A DNA stretch of 36,727 nucleotides from DATILI01 sp035476635 (GCA_035476635.1 DATILI010000066.1:1-36727), one strand, 5' to 3'. Counted from the stretch's first letter, positions 1-8,142 are shown. The notes: generated from the letters alone by a model not told the origin. Numbers and translations: made by a program.

Positions 1-357
1 CGCGGAGAGTCGGTACTGCCCAAGAGCTATAGCCTGGCCAAGCGCTTCAAGCTGCTGGTCGACCGACACTACCTGCAGTTCGGCTCTCTGAAGGAATATG
101 CGCAGGCCTTGCTCGTGACCGAGAGGCGCCTGAATGAAGCCGTCAAGAGCGTGACCGGCAAGACCGCCACACAGCTGATCCACGAGCGCATCCTGCTGGA
201 GGCCAAGCGGCTGCTCACGCAGTCGGACTTGGGTATTTCCGAGATTGCCTATCGGTTGAATTTTGAGGATCCAGCTTACTTCTCGCGCTTTTTCAAGAAG
301 CACGTCCAGGCTGCGCCCGGCGCCTTCAAGAAGATGTTTACCGGTCCGCTGGCCTGA
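1..357 (+). CDS. AraC-family transcriptional regulator, C-terminal part (5' end outside window)
   Basis: The reading frame is open from base 1, so only the last 118 residues are present. They form the two helix-turn-helix units of an AraC/XylS DNA-binding domain. The second unit is clear: a helix ending in the family pattern ISEIAYRLNFEDPAYFSRFFKK, close to the consensus 'I.eIA..lGF.d.syFsr.Fkk', followed by the proline-glycine turn (APGAFKK). The effector-binding N-terminal domain lies upstream and cannot be judged. The gene reads toward the ThDP-enzyme/TRAP operon that begins 133 bases downstream, so it is a candidate regulator of that operon; this is inferred from position only. An ATG is not needed before base 1, and the internal GTG/CTG codons are not likely starts. 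Confidence 0.9.
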   Translation, partial: RGESVLPKSYSLAKRFKLLVDRHYLQFGSLKEYAQALLVTERRLNEAVKSVTGKTATQLIHERILLEAKRLLTQSDLGISEIAYRLNFEDPAYFSRFFKKHVQAAPGAFKKMFTGPLA

Positions 358-437
358 GCCGCGCGCCGCGACGCCAGTCGAAAAGTACCGAAGAAACTGC
401 AAATCGTCCTAACGCGTCGCCTTTGGCCGCGCTTAAT

Positions 438-488
438 CTTCGCGCTTCACAACCGATTTGCCCGCAAGGGCGGCAAGAAAGCGCGAAG
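438..488 (+). promoter_or_regulatory. Nested stem-loop in the leader of the ThDP-enzyme operon
   Basis: A perfect 10-base inverted repeat, CTTCGCGCTT (438-447) and AAGCGCGAAG (479-488), encloses a smaller hairpin GCCC-GCAA-GGGC (460-471) with a GNRA-type tetraloop. The 3' arm ends two bases before the ATG at 491 and covers the region where a ribosome binding site should be. It could act as an RNA structure limiting translation, or the DNA dyad could bind a regulator. The pairing is seen directly; the function is inferred. Confidence 0.4.
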
Positions 489-490
489 CG

Positions 491-2212
491 ATGAACGGTA
501 TGCCGAAACTCCAGACCGGGGGCCAGCTCCTGGTGGAAGCCTTGCTGGCCCAGCACGTGGACATGGCCTTCTGCGTGCCGGGCGAAAGTTACCTGGAAGT
601 GCTCAACGCGCTGTACGACCACCAGGAGGCGATCCGGCTCATCACCTGCCGGCACGAGGGCGGCGCGGCGTTCATGGCCGAGGCCTACGGCAAGCTCACC
701 GGCAAGCCCGGCATCTGCTTCGTCACCCGCGGTCCGGGCGCCACCAATGCCAGCATCGGTGTGCATACCGCGTTCCAGGACTCGACACCGATGATCCTGT
801 TCATCGGCCAGGTCGGCCGCGACATGGTCGAGCGCGAGGCGTTCCAGGAGATCGACTACCGCCGCATGTTCGGGCCCTTCACCAAATGGGTGGCGCAGAT
901 CGACGATGCTTCGCGCGTGGCGGAGTACGTGGCGCGGGCCTTCAGCGTGGCACTGTCCGGCCGGCCCGGTCCGGTGGTGCTGGCGCTACCGGAGGACATG
1001 CTCACCGACTCGGCATTTCCCAAGCCGATCAACGCCGTGCGGGTGCCGCAGGCCTATCCGGACCCGGCTGCCATGCACGAGTTGCAGGCGCAGCTCAAGC
1101 AGGCCAAGCGACCGTTGATGATTGTTGGCGGTTCCGGCTGGTCACAAGATGGTTGGCGCGACCTGTCGCGATTTGCCACGCGCAACGGTCTGCCGGTTGC
1201 CTGTTCGTTCCGCCGGCAAGACCTGTTTGACAATCGGCATCCGCACTACGTGGGCGATGTCGGGATCGGCATCAACCCGGCACTGGCCGAGAGAGTCAGC
1301 GGCGCCGATCTGCTGATCGCCGTTGGCGCGCGGCTGGGCGAGATGGCCAGCAATGGCTACACCCTGCTGGACATTCCGTGTCCGCGCCAGCGCCTGGTCC
1401 ATGTGCTGGCATGCCCCGAAGAGTTGGGGCGCGTCTACCAGCCTGAACTCAAGATCAGCGCTTCGCCCAATGCCTTTGCCCACGCGGCCGCGCAGTTGCC
1501 GCCGGCCGACGCCACGGGCTGGCGCGCCTGGTTGGACGGTGCGCGCACGGACTATCTGCGCTACATCGAGCCGGTTCCGCGGGACACGCGCTTCGACCCC
1601 GCGCTGGCATTCAAGGCCATGCAGCGCATCCTGAGCCCGGATGCGATCCTGACCAACGGCGCGGGCAACTACGCCGCTTGGGCGCACCGTTACCACCAGT
1701 TCTCGCACAGCAAGAGCCAGCTCGCACCGACCAGCGGCGCCATGGGCTACGGCGTGCCCGCAGCCATCGCAGCCAAGCTGTGCCACCCCGCGCGCGAAGT
1801 GATCTGCCTGGCCGGAGACGGCTGCTTTCTCATGACCTCGCAAGAGCTGGCGACAGCGGTACGGCACCGCCTGGCCATCGTTTTCATCGTCTTCAACAAC
1901 GGCATGTACGCAACCATCCGCATGCACCAGGAGAGGCACTACCCGGGCCGGGTCGTGGCGACCGACCTGAACAATCCCGACTTCGTGGCCTATGCCCGGT
2001 CCTTCGGCGTGGCCGCCGTCAGCGTGAGCGAATCGGGACAGTTCGCACCCGCGCTGGAACAGGCCCTGGCCACCGTTGGCAGCAGCGGCTGCCCATTCCT
2101 CATCGAAATCAAGCTCGACGCGGAGATGCTCACACCCAGAACGACGCTGTCGGCCTTGCGCCGCGCGGCCTTGGGTGAGCGCGCCGATGGGCCGGAAAAG
2201 GCGCATGCCTGA
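491..2212 (+). CDS. Thiamine diphosphate-dependent enzyme, acetolactate synthase large-subunit-like
   Basis: This 573-residue protein has the three-domain layout of the acetolactate synthase/benzoylformate decarboxylase family: N-terminal PYR domain, central domain, C-terminal PP domain. The catalytic glutamate that activates the cofactor is in RHEGGAAFMAE (Glu56), and the ThDP/Mg motif runs from GDG at 442-444 to the Asn pair at 469-470. The size matches the family. No small regulatory subunit follows, so a role in valine/isoleucine synthesis is unlikely; the neighbours (Bug receptor, TRAP transporter, SDR) point to catabolic decarboxylation or ligation of a 2-oxo acid. The ATG at 491 was chosen; ATG at 500 is possible and the upstream TTG at 458 less so. 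The Shine-Dalgarno region is weak and lies inside a predicted stem. The exact substrate is unknown. Confidence 0.88.
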   Translation: MNGMPKLQTGGQLLVEALLAQHVDMAFCVPGESYLEVLNALYDHQEAIRLITCRHEGGAAFMAEAYGKLTGKPGICFVTRGPGATNASIGVHTAFQDSTPMILFIGQVGRDMVEREAFQEIDYRRMFGPFTKWVAQIDDASRVAEYVARAFSVALSGRPGPVVLALPEDMLTDSAFPKPINAVRVPQAYPDPAAMHELQAQLKQAKRPLMIVGGSGWSQDGWRDLSRFATRNGLPVACSFRRQDLFDNRHPHYVGDVGIGINPALAERVSGADLLIAVGARLGEMASNGYTLLDIPCPRQRLVHVLACPEELGRVYQPELKISASPNAFAHAAAQLPPADATGWRAWLDGARTDYLRYIEPVPRDTRFDPALAFKAMQRILSPDAILTNGAGNYAAWAHRYHQFSHSKSQLAPTSGAMGYGVPAAIAAKLCHPAREVICLAGDGCFLMTSQELATAVRHRLAIVFIVFNNGMYATIRMHQERHYPGRVVATDLNNPDFVAYARSFGVAAVSVSESGQFAPALEQALATVGSSGCPFLIEIKLDAEMLTPRTTLSALRRAALGERADGPEKAHA

Positions 2213-2234
2213 CCAACACAAGCAAGGAGACACC

Positions 2235-3212
2235 GTGAACTACCTTATTCCCTGGGCCGCCGCGCTGGCGCTGGCCCTTGCCGCAGCCGGCGCCCATGGC
2301 CAGCCCAGGAGCGCCGTGTTTCCGGACAAGCCGGTGCGCATCATCCTGCCGTTCGCGGCCGGCGGCGCCACGGACGTGATCGCGCGCACCGTCGGGCAGA
2401 AGTTGTCGGAGCGCTGGGGCCAGGCCGTTGTCGTCGACAACCGGGCCGGCGGCAACGGCAACATCGGCGCGGCCACCGCGGCCAAGGCGCCCGCGGACGG
2501 CTACACCTTGCTGATGGCGACATCGAGCCATGCCATCAACGCCACGTTGTACAAGAAACTCGACTACAGCCTGGCCCAGAGTTTTTCGGCGCTGTCGAAT
2601 CTGGCATCGGTGCCGCTCGTGCTGGTGGCGCATCCGGGCCTACCGGTCACGTCACCGCAATCGCTGGCCACCTATGCGAGCGAGCGGCCCGGCGTGCTCA
2701 ACTTTGGCTCCGGTGGCGTTGGCACCGCGGCGCATCTGGCGGGCGAGCTCTTCAACGCCGCGTCCGGCGCTCAAATGAAGCACATCGCCTACAAGGGCGG
2801 CGCGCCGGCCATGAACGATTTGCTGGGCGGGCAGGTCCAGGTCATGTTCGCAAATCTTCCGGAAGCGCTGGCCCATGTTCGCGCCGGCAAGCTGCGCGCG
2901 CTGGCGCTCACCGGCGAGACGCGGCATCCGCAACAGCCCGAGCTGCCGACCTTCGCTGAAACCGGTTTCAAAGGCATCGAGGCGAAGTCATGGTTTGGCC
3001 TGTTTGCGCCTCGGGGCACGCCCAGGCCCGTCGTCGACCAGCTCGGGCGCGACATCGCGGCGGCTGTCGCTGATGCGCAAGTGCAGGCGCGGCTGAAGGA
3101 GCTCGGCGCCGAGCCCATAGGAAACCAGCCAGCGCAATTCCAGGCCTATGTGGACAGCGAAATCCGCCGCTGGGGCGCGCTGGTGCAGCAGTCCGGCGCC
3201 ACGGCCGATTGA
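2235..3212 (+). CDS. Bug-family (TctC-like) periplasmic solute-binding protein
   Basis: A 325-residue tripartite tricarboxylate transporter receptor of the Bug family. It starts at GTG 2235, preceded by a strong AAGGAGA at 2224-2230. A signal peptide (hydrophobic run of Ala/Leu to about residue 23, ending AHGQ) is followed by the family's diagnostic opening FPDKPVRIILPFAAGGATD, where the GGxTD loop contacts the ligand carboxylate, and by APADGYTLL. Bug proteins bind small carboxylates or related solutes in the periplasm. No TctA/TctB membrane partners are present nearby, so it is an orphan receptor that must use a distant permease or act as a sensor. It lies 22 bases after the ThDP enzyme, in the same operon. 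The ligand cannot be read from sequence. Confidence 0.92.
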   Translation: MNYLIPWAAALALALAAAGAHGQPRSAVFPDKPVRIILPFAAGGATDVIARTVGQKLSERWGQAVVVDNRAGGNGNIGAATAAKAPADGYTLLMATSSHAINATLYKKLDYSLAQSFSALSNLASVPLVLVAHPGLPVTSPQSLATYASERPGVLNFGSGGVGTAAHLAGELFNAASGAQMKHIAYKGGAPAMNDLLGGQVQVMFANLPEALAHVRAGKLRALALTGETRHPQQPELPTFAETGFKGIEAKSWFGLFAPRGTPRPVVDQLGRDIAAAVADAQVQARLKELGAEPIGNQPAQFQAYVDSEIRRWGALVQQSGATAD

Positions 3213-3232
3213 AACCACAACACGGAACACGA

Positions 3233-3550
3233 ATGATCTTCGACCTACGAACCTACACGATGGTGCCGGGCCGCCTCAAGGCCTTCCTCGAACTGTATGA
3301 GCACGAGGGCCTGCCGGTGCAGCGCCGCCATCAGGGCCAGCCGATCGGCTACTTCACGACCGAGATCGGAACCAACAACCAGGTGGTGCACCTGTGGGCC
3401 TATGAGAGCCTGGCCGACCGCGAGAGCCGCCGCGCGGCGCTCGACGCCGACCCGGAGTGGGCCGCCTACCGGGCAAAGAGCGGGGCGGCCGGCAACGTGC
3501 AGCACCAGGAAAACAAGATTCTGAAATCGGTGAAGTTCTCGCCGATGTGA
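3233..3550 (+). CDS. NIPSNAP-family small protein
   Basis: A 105-residue protein beginning MIFDLRTYTMVPGRLKAFLE, the typical start of the NIPSNAP ferredoxin-like alpha/beta fold. Further family marks are GYFTTEIGTNNQVVHLWAYE and the basic, Arg-rich helix SLADRESRRAALDADPEW. In bacteria such single-domain proteins sit in catabolic operons, but their biochemical role is not settled; a dimeric small-molecule-binding or enzyme-accessory role is the usual assumption. The ATG at 3233 follows the Bug stop by 20 bases with a modest GGA upstream; it gives the family-standard N-terminus, whereas the frame is open a little further upstream without a good start. It is in line with the ThDP enzyme and TRAP genes. 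Confidence 0.85.
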   Translation: MIFDLRTYTMVPGRLKAFLELYEHEGLPVQRRHQGQPIGYFTTEIGTNNQVVHLWAYESLADRESRRAALDADPEWAAYRAKSGAAGNVQHQENKILKSVKFSPM

Positions 3551-3585
3551 TTGCGGATCCGACAACAACACTGGAGACATCCATC

Positions 3586-4575
3586 ATGAAGCATTCGAAG
3601 TGCCGCCGGCTCGCCGGCTTGCTGCTCGGCCTCTCGCTGTGCGCAATGGCGCAGGCGCAGGTCACGCTGAAATTCGCGCACTATGCCGAAGCCACGCATC
3701 CCGCGAACCTTGCTGCCCAGAGCTTTGCCAACAAGGTGGAGGAGCGCACCAAGGGCCAGGTCAAGGTGACGGTGTTTCCCGCCAGCGCCCTGGGCTCGCC
3801 GCCAGAGCAACTGCAGCAGGTCAGATTGGGTGCCATCGACATGGGCCTGCCCACGCAGGGCGCGCTGGACAAGTACCAGAAGGCGTTTGCCGTGGTGATG
3901 CTGCCTTTTGTCTTCGACAACATCGCGCACGCGCATCGCGTGATGGACGGCCCGGCCATGCAATGGCTGGCGCCGCTGGCGGAGAAGGAAGGCTTCGTGC
4001 TTCTGTCCAACTGGGAGTACGGTTTCCGCAATCTCACCAACAGCAAGCGGCCGATCAACAAGCCGGAGGACGTCAAGGGCTTGAAGGTGCGCGTACCGCC
4101 GGAGGTGCAATTGGAAGCCACGATGGAGGCGCTTGGCGCCAACGCCACCAAGATCGCTTTTCCCGAGCTGTACATGGCGCTCTCGCAGGGCGTGGTGGAC
4201 GGCGAGGAAAACCCGTTGGCCGTGATCGTGCACAACAAGCTGTACGAAGTGCAGAAGCACCTGGCGCTGACGCGCCACGCCTACAACGCCATGGTTCACG
4301 TGATGAGTGCGAAGAACTGGGGAAAGCTGACGGCCGAACAGCAGACTATCGTGCGCGAGGAGAGCCGGGCCGCCGGCGCCATGATGCGGCAGGCCATTGC
4401 CGCTGAGGAAGAGGGCTTGCTGGTGCGGTTGCAGGCCGCCGGCGTGCAGATCACACGACCCGACACGGCGCCGTTTCGCGCGGCCATGGGCCCGGCCTAC
4501 ACGCGCATCCGTGCCTACGCGGGCGACGCGAACGTGGCCCAGTTCATGAAGATGGTGGACGGTGAGCGCAAATGA
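3586..4575 (+). CDS. dctP: TRAP transporter substrate-binding protein, DctP family
   Basis: A 329-residue periplasmic binding protein of a TRAP (tripartite ATP-independent periplasmic) carboxylate transporter. A signal peptide ends at about residue 24 (AMAQAQ). The mature protein opens VTLKFAHYAEATHPAN, characteristic of DctP. Family landmarks follow: the GFRNLTNSKRPI stretch (about 146-157) and the ligand-binding Arg in GLKVRVPP (Arg169). The DGEENP segment near residue 206 is also typical. The start at ATG 3586 has GGAGACAT upstream. The stop overlaps the start of the large permease gene (ATGA at 4572-4575), so the two are translationally coupled. The ligand is probably an organic acid, judged from the family. 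Confidence 0.93.
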   Translation: MKHSKCRRLAGLLLGLSLCAMAQAQVTLKFAHYAEATHPANLAAQSFANKVEERTKGQVKVTVFPASALGSPPEQLQQVRLGAIDMGLPTQGALDKYQKAFAVVMLPFVFDNIAHAHRVMDGPAMQWLAPLAEKEGFVLLSNWEYGFRNLTNSKRPINKPEDVKGLKVRVPPEVQLEATMEALGANATKIAFPELYMALSQGVVDGEENPLAVIVHNKLYEVQKHLALTRHAYNAMVHVMSAKNWGKLTAEQQTIVREESRAAGAMMRQAIAAEEEGLLVRLQAAGVQITRPDTAPFRAAMGPAYTRIRAYAGDANVAQFMKMVDGERK

Positions 4576-5852
4576 CGCTGCTGCTGATCTTTGCCGGGCT
4601 GTTCGCGCTGATCGCGCTGGGCCTGCCGGTCGCGGTGGCGATGGGCATCGCCGGCCTGAGTACATTGCTGCTGACGGGCGACCACGGCGTGCTGGGCATC
4701 CTGGCGCAACGCATCTACGCCAGCACCACGGCGTTCACCTTGCTCGCCATTCCGTTCTTCATTCTGGCCGGCAATCTGATGAACACGGGCGGCACGACCG
4801 AGCGCATCTTTCGCTTTGCGCACTGCCTGGTCGGGCATTTTCGCGGTGGCCTGGGCCAGGTCAACATCCTCGGCTCCATGGTCTTCTCGGGTATGTCCGG
4901 CTCAGCGCTGGCCGACGCGATGGGCCTGGGTGCCATCGAGGTGAAGGCGATGACCAAGGCCGGCTACCAGCCGAGTTTTTCGGCCGCGGTATCCGCCGCC
5001 TCGGCAACCATCGGCCCGGTGATTCCGCCGTCGATCCCGCTGGTGATCTATGGCTCCATGACCGGCGTGTCGGTGGGCGCCTTGTTCCTGGGCGGCGTAG
5101 TCCCCGGCGTGCTGATGGGCCTGGCGATGATGGTGGTGGTCTACATCCTGGCCAGGCGGCGCAATTACCCGCGCGAGCGGCGCGCCACGCTGGCCGAGAC
5201 CGGCCGCGCGCTGCTGGACGGCCTGGCCGCGATTGCCACGCCAGCGATCATGATGGGCGGCATTCTGGGCGGCTACTTCACGCCGACCGAGGCCTCGGTG
5301 GTCGCATGCGCGTACGCCCTGATTCTGGGACGCTTCGTCTACCGCGAGCTGGCCTGGAGCGACCTGCCGCGCATCGCAATGGAGACGGTTTTCCAGACCG
5401 CCCAGGTCATGTTCATCGTTGCCGCCGCCGGCCTCTTCGGCTGGGTGCTGATTTATCTGCGCGCGCCGGAAACACTGATCGGCCTTCTGACGGGGCTGGC
5501 GGCGTCCCCGTTGCTCTGCCTGGCCATCATCAATGTGATTCTGCTGGTGCTGGGCTGCTTCATGGAGGGTATCGCGATCATGCTGCTGACCATTCCCGTT
5601 TTCGCACCCATCCTGGCCCGGCTCGGCATCGACCCGCTGCACTTTGGTGTAGTGATGACGCTGAATCTGATGGTGGGCATGCTGACGCCGCCCGTGGGCA
5701 TGGTGCTGTACGCCATGTCGGGCGTCGCGAAGGTGCCGATGTTCGAGCTGGCGCGCGAGCTTCGCCCCTTCCTCCTGGCCATTCTCGCGGTATTGGTGCT
5801 GATCACGGTGCTGCCTGGCATGGTGACCTGGCTGCCGAGGCTGGTGTTCTGA
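4572..5852 (+). CDS. dctM: TRAP transporter large permease, DctM family
   Basis: This 426-residue membrane protein is the large subunit of the TRAP transporter and is expected to have about 12 transmembrane segments. It shows the DctM signatures FTLLAIPFFILAGNLMNTGG (about residues 56-75), GSALADAMGLGAIEVKAM and IGPVIPPSIPLVIYGSMTG, and the C-terminal MTLNLMVGMLTPPVGMVLY. It forms the sodium-coupled translocation channel with DctQ, fed by DctP. Its start overlaps the dctP stop by four bases and its stop overlaps the dctQ start. The length matches stand-alone DctM proteins (about 425-430), so it is not a DctQM fusion. Confidence 0.94.
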   Translation: MTLLLIFAGLFALIALGLPVAVAMGIAGLSTLLLTGDHGVLGILAQRIYASTTAFTLLAIPFFILAGNLMNTGGTTERIFRFAHCLVGHFRGGLGQVNILGSMVFSGMSGSALADAMGLGAIEVKAMTKAGYQPSFSAAVSAASATIGPVIPPSIPLVIYGSMTGVSVGALFLGGVVPGVLMGLAMMVVVYILARRRNYPRERRATLAETGRALLDGLAAIATPAIMMGGILGGYFTPTEASVVACAYALILGRFVYRELAWSDLPRIAMETVFQTAQVMFIVAAAGLFGWVLIYLRAPETLIGLLTGLAASPLLCLAIINVILLVLGCFMEGIAIMLLTIPVFAPILARLGIDPLHFGVVMTLNLMVGMLTPPVGMVLYAMSGVAKVPMFELARELRPFLLAILAVLVLITVLPGMVTWLPRLVF

Positions 5853-6364
5853 TGACCTCGCTGCAGGTATTGGACCGCTGGGTCGGTCGTGTGCTCCATG
5901 GTGTCAGCGCTGCCTGCCTGGCCTTGCTGCTCTTGCTGGTTGGCCTGATGGTGCTCAACCGCCTGGCGGGAATCGCGTCGCTCGGCTGGACCGACGAGAT
6001 CGTCGAGCTGCTGTTTGCCTGGATGGTGTTTGTCGGCACCGCTGCCGTGTGGCGTGCCAAAGGGCATTTCTGCGTTGACGCGCTGCTGGTGAGCATCGCT
6101 TCGCCGCGGCGACGCCAGCTGCTGGCGCTGGTCATCGCCGTGGCCAACTTCGGCTGCCTGGCCGTGCTGGCCTGGCTCAGCCTGGGCCTCACGCTGGATG
6201 CCGGCGAATCGTCGCCCGTTTTTGCGGTCTCCAAGGCGTGGTGGTACGGCGTGATGCCCGCCATGCTCGCGGTGATGTGTGTGTACAGCCTGCGCGACAT
6301 CGTCGTCGCGGCCCAGGCCTCTTTTCCGAGACAAATCAATGACTACAGAATCGTTTGCGATTGA
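5852..6364 (+). CDS. dctQ: TRAP transporter small permease, DctQ family
   Basis: A 170-residue inner-membrane protein with four hydrophobic segments (about residues 18-38, 48-64, 87-108 and 128-147), the normal size and topology of DctQ. The family pattern is visible around WTDEIVELLFAWMVFVGTAAVWRAKGHFCVD, close to the 'R..F..ll..W..flGaa.a.r.g.H..vd' consensus. The start ATG 5852 uses the last base of the dctM stop. The usual gene order is P-Q-M; here Q comes after M. The 3' end overlaps the following SDR gene by 26 bases in another frame. Confidence 0.88.
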   Translation: MTSLQVLDRWVGRVLHGVSAACLALLLLLVGLMVLNRLAGIASLGWTDEIVELLFAWMVFVGTAAVWRAKGHFCVDALLVSIASPRRRQLLALVIAVANFGCLAVLAWLSLGLTLDAGESSPVFAVSKAWWYGVMPAMLAVMCVYSLRDIVVAAQASFPRQINDYRIVCD

Positions 6365-7151
6365 CTATCAGAAGATGTTCGATCTTTCCGGCCGCGTCGT
6401 GCTGGTGGTCGGAGGCGGCTCGGGCATCGGCCGCGCCGCTTGCCTGGGCGTGGCCGCAGCTGGCGCCGAATGCGTGGTGGCGGACGTCGATATGGCCAGC
6501 GCCCGCGAGACGGTACTCCTTGTGGAGGCTGCGGGCGGGCAGGCCAGGGCAGAGGGGGTCGACGTTCGAAGCACCTTCAGCGTCGACGCGATGGTTGACC
6601 GCACCGAGGCATGGCGTGGCCGCATCGATGCGCTCATCACCACGCCGGCGAAAAACCTGCGCAAGCGCCTGCTGGACTACACCGACGCGGACTTCGACCA
6701 AGTGATCGACCTGAACCTGAAAGGAAGCTTCCGTGTGGCGCGGGCGGTGGGCACCCGTATGAAAGCGCAGGGCCATGGCGCCATGGTGTTGATGTCGTCC
6801 ATGCGCGCCTACTCCGTTGAGCCCGGTCAGAGCATCTACGCATCGACCAAGGCCGGCATCGGCCAGATGGCCAAGGGGCTCGCCACCGAACTCGCGCCCT
6901 ACGGCGTGCGCGTCAACGCCATCGCTCCCGGCATCATTGACACACCGCTGACCGCGCCCATCGTAGGCAACCCCGGCTGGAACCAGGCCTACGCAGCGCG
7001 CACTGCGCTGAAACGCTGGGCCCATGTGAGCGAGATGGCTGGCCCACTGGTGTTCCTGGTGTCCGACGCGGCCAGCTACATCACTGCCACGGTGATCCAC
7101 GCCGACGCCGGATGGACAACGATCGATGGGCGCTACGACCCGCCGGTTTGA
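6339..7151 (+). CDS. Short-chain dehydrogenase/reductase with altered NNAG motif
   Basis: A 270-residue classical SDR (Rossmann fold). Cofactor motif GGGSGIG spans residues 25-31, Asp50 at the end of strand 2 suggests NAD(H) preference, Ser153/154 plus YASTK (Tyr167, Lys171) form the active site, and IAPGIIDTP (196-203) follows the catalytic helix. The conserved structural NNAG after strand 4 is replaced by TTPA (101-104), which is unusual. Asn126 in the NLKGSF segment is retained. It would oxidise or reduce an alcohol/carbonyl in the pathway served by the preceding TRAP transporter. The ATG at 6339 lies inside dctQ. Its last 19 bases overlap the oppositely oriented LysR gene. Confidence 0.9.
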   Translation: MTTESFAIDYQKMFDLSGRVVLVVGGGSGIGRAACLGVAAAGAECVVADVDMASARETVLLVEAAGGQARAEGVDVRSTFSVDAMVDRTEAWRGRIDALITTPAKNLRKRLLDYTDADFDQVIDLNLKGSFRVARAVGTRMKAQGHGAMVLMSSMRAYSVEPGQSIYASTKAGIGQMAKGLATELAPYGVRVNAIAPGIIDTPLTAPIVGNPGWNQAYAARTALKRWAHVSEMAGPLVFLVSDAASYITATVIHADAGWTTIDGRYDPPV

Positions 7152-8038
7152 ATGGCCACTGCGGTTTGAACCGCGGCGATAAAAGGCTTGATGAGCGGAT
7201 TGTCCAGATCCCGACGCCAGCACACGGCCATCTCCATTCCACCACCGTCATCTTCCAGAGGGCGGAATGAAAGGCCCGGAGGACTGCCGAGTGCGGCGCA
7301 TGCCGGGACGATGGAAAAACCCTCTCCGGCCAATACGAGCGCAAGGGCCGAGTGCACTGTCTCCACGCGCTCGATGATCTGCACCGTGATGTTGTGCCGC
7401 CTGAGAAGCGATCCGATGGGAGAGGTATCCGCTCCGTTCTCCACCTTCGTGCTCGGCAATCCAACCAGCTTCATGCCTTGCAATCTGGCCATGGGGACCA
7501 CTTTATGGCGAGCCAGCGGTGAGCGCGCAGGCATGGCCAGCAGCAAGGGCTGCTTTCCGATCGTGACCGTGGCAATCCCGCTGCGCTGCAGCGGCGGCAT
7601 GCACAGACCCACCGTCACCTTGAACTCACTGACCAGCACTTCGTACGTGCTGGCACTCATCTCGACAAACTGGATGTCGACCCCGGGCAAGGTGCGCCGC
7701 AGCTCCGGAACCAACTTGGGAAGCACCGCGTAGCCCAGCGCGAACATATAGCCCACGGTCAAGCGGCCGCGGCGTCCCGCAGCCACCGCGCGCGCAGCTT
7801 CGAAACCATCGTGCGCCAGCGCCAGCGCCTCCTTCGCGCGCGAATAGAGCGCACCACCCGCGTCGGTGAGCTCCATCCCCCTGGACCCGCGGCGAAAGAG
7901 CGCGGTTCCAAGCTGCACCTCGAGATTGCGGATGTGTACCGACAGGGGTGGCTGCGCCATGTGAAGCTGCATGGCAGCCTTTCCGACACTCTTGGCATCC
8001 GCCACGGCAACGAAATAGCGAAGGTGCTTCAGGTCCAT
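7133..8038 (-). CDS. LysR-family transcriptional regulator
   Basis: This 301-residue protein has an N-terminal winged helix-turn-helix, MDLKHLRYFVAVADAKSVGK then AAMQLHMAQPPLSVHIRNLE, the standard LysR pattern over residues 1-60. The remaining part is the periplasmic-binding-like effector domain. It is divergent from the amidase operon across a 104-base gap, the classical LysR arrangement, so it probably controls the amidase-Bug-Bug-aldolase genes and itself. A TTG one codon upstream (8041) is possible, but the ATG at 8038 gives the usual start. Its 3' end overlaps the SDR gene tail-to-tail by 19 bases. Confidence 0.92.
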   Translation of the reverse strand: MDLKHLRYFVAVADAKSVGKAAMQLHMAQPPLSVHIRNLEVQLGTALFRRGSRGMELTDAGGALYSRAKEALALAHDGFEAARAVAAGRRGRLTVGYMFALGYAVLPKLVPELRRTLPGVDIQFVEMSASTYEVLVSEFKVTVGLCMPPLQRSGIATVTIGKQPLLLAMPARSPLARHKVVPMARLQGMKLVGLPSTKVENGADTSPIGSLLRRHNITVQIIERVETVHSALALVLAGEGFSIVPACAALGSPPGLSFRPLEDDGGGMEMAVCWRRDLDNPLIKPFIAAVQTAVAIQTGGS

Positions 8039-8142
8039 CAAGCCATATTAAACGCGTATGGGATTGTCGTAAATCGGTATTAGACGAATGCATCGCGAAG
8101 TGCAAAAGTCACTCTCTGAAACACCACAGGAACAGAGCCACG
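8039..8142. promoter_or_regulatory. Divergent LysR/amidase promoter region with a phased 9-bp direct repeat
   Basis: The gap between the divergent starts is AT-richer than its surroundings. It carries TATTAAACG (8046-8054) and TATTAGACG (8078-8086), eight of nine bases identical and exactly 32 bp apart, about three helical turns. Such spacing would place two regulator subunits on the same DNA face, as expected for a LysR tetramer. The repeats are seen; the binding is inferred. No clear -35/-10 pair was identified. Confidence 0.4.

Noticed and set aside
3466..4665. 399-codon minus-strand open frame opposite dctP.
   Set aside because: Antisense shadow; the DctP coding sequence on the + strand is clear and coupled to dctM.
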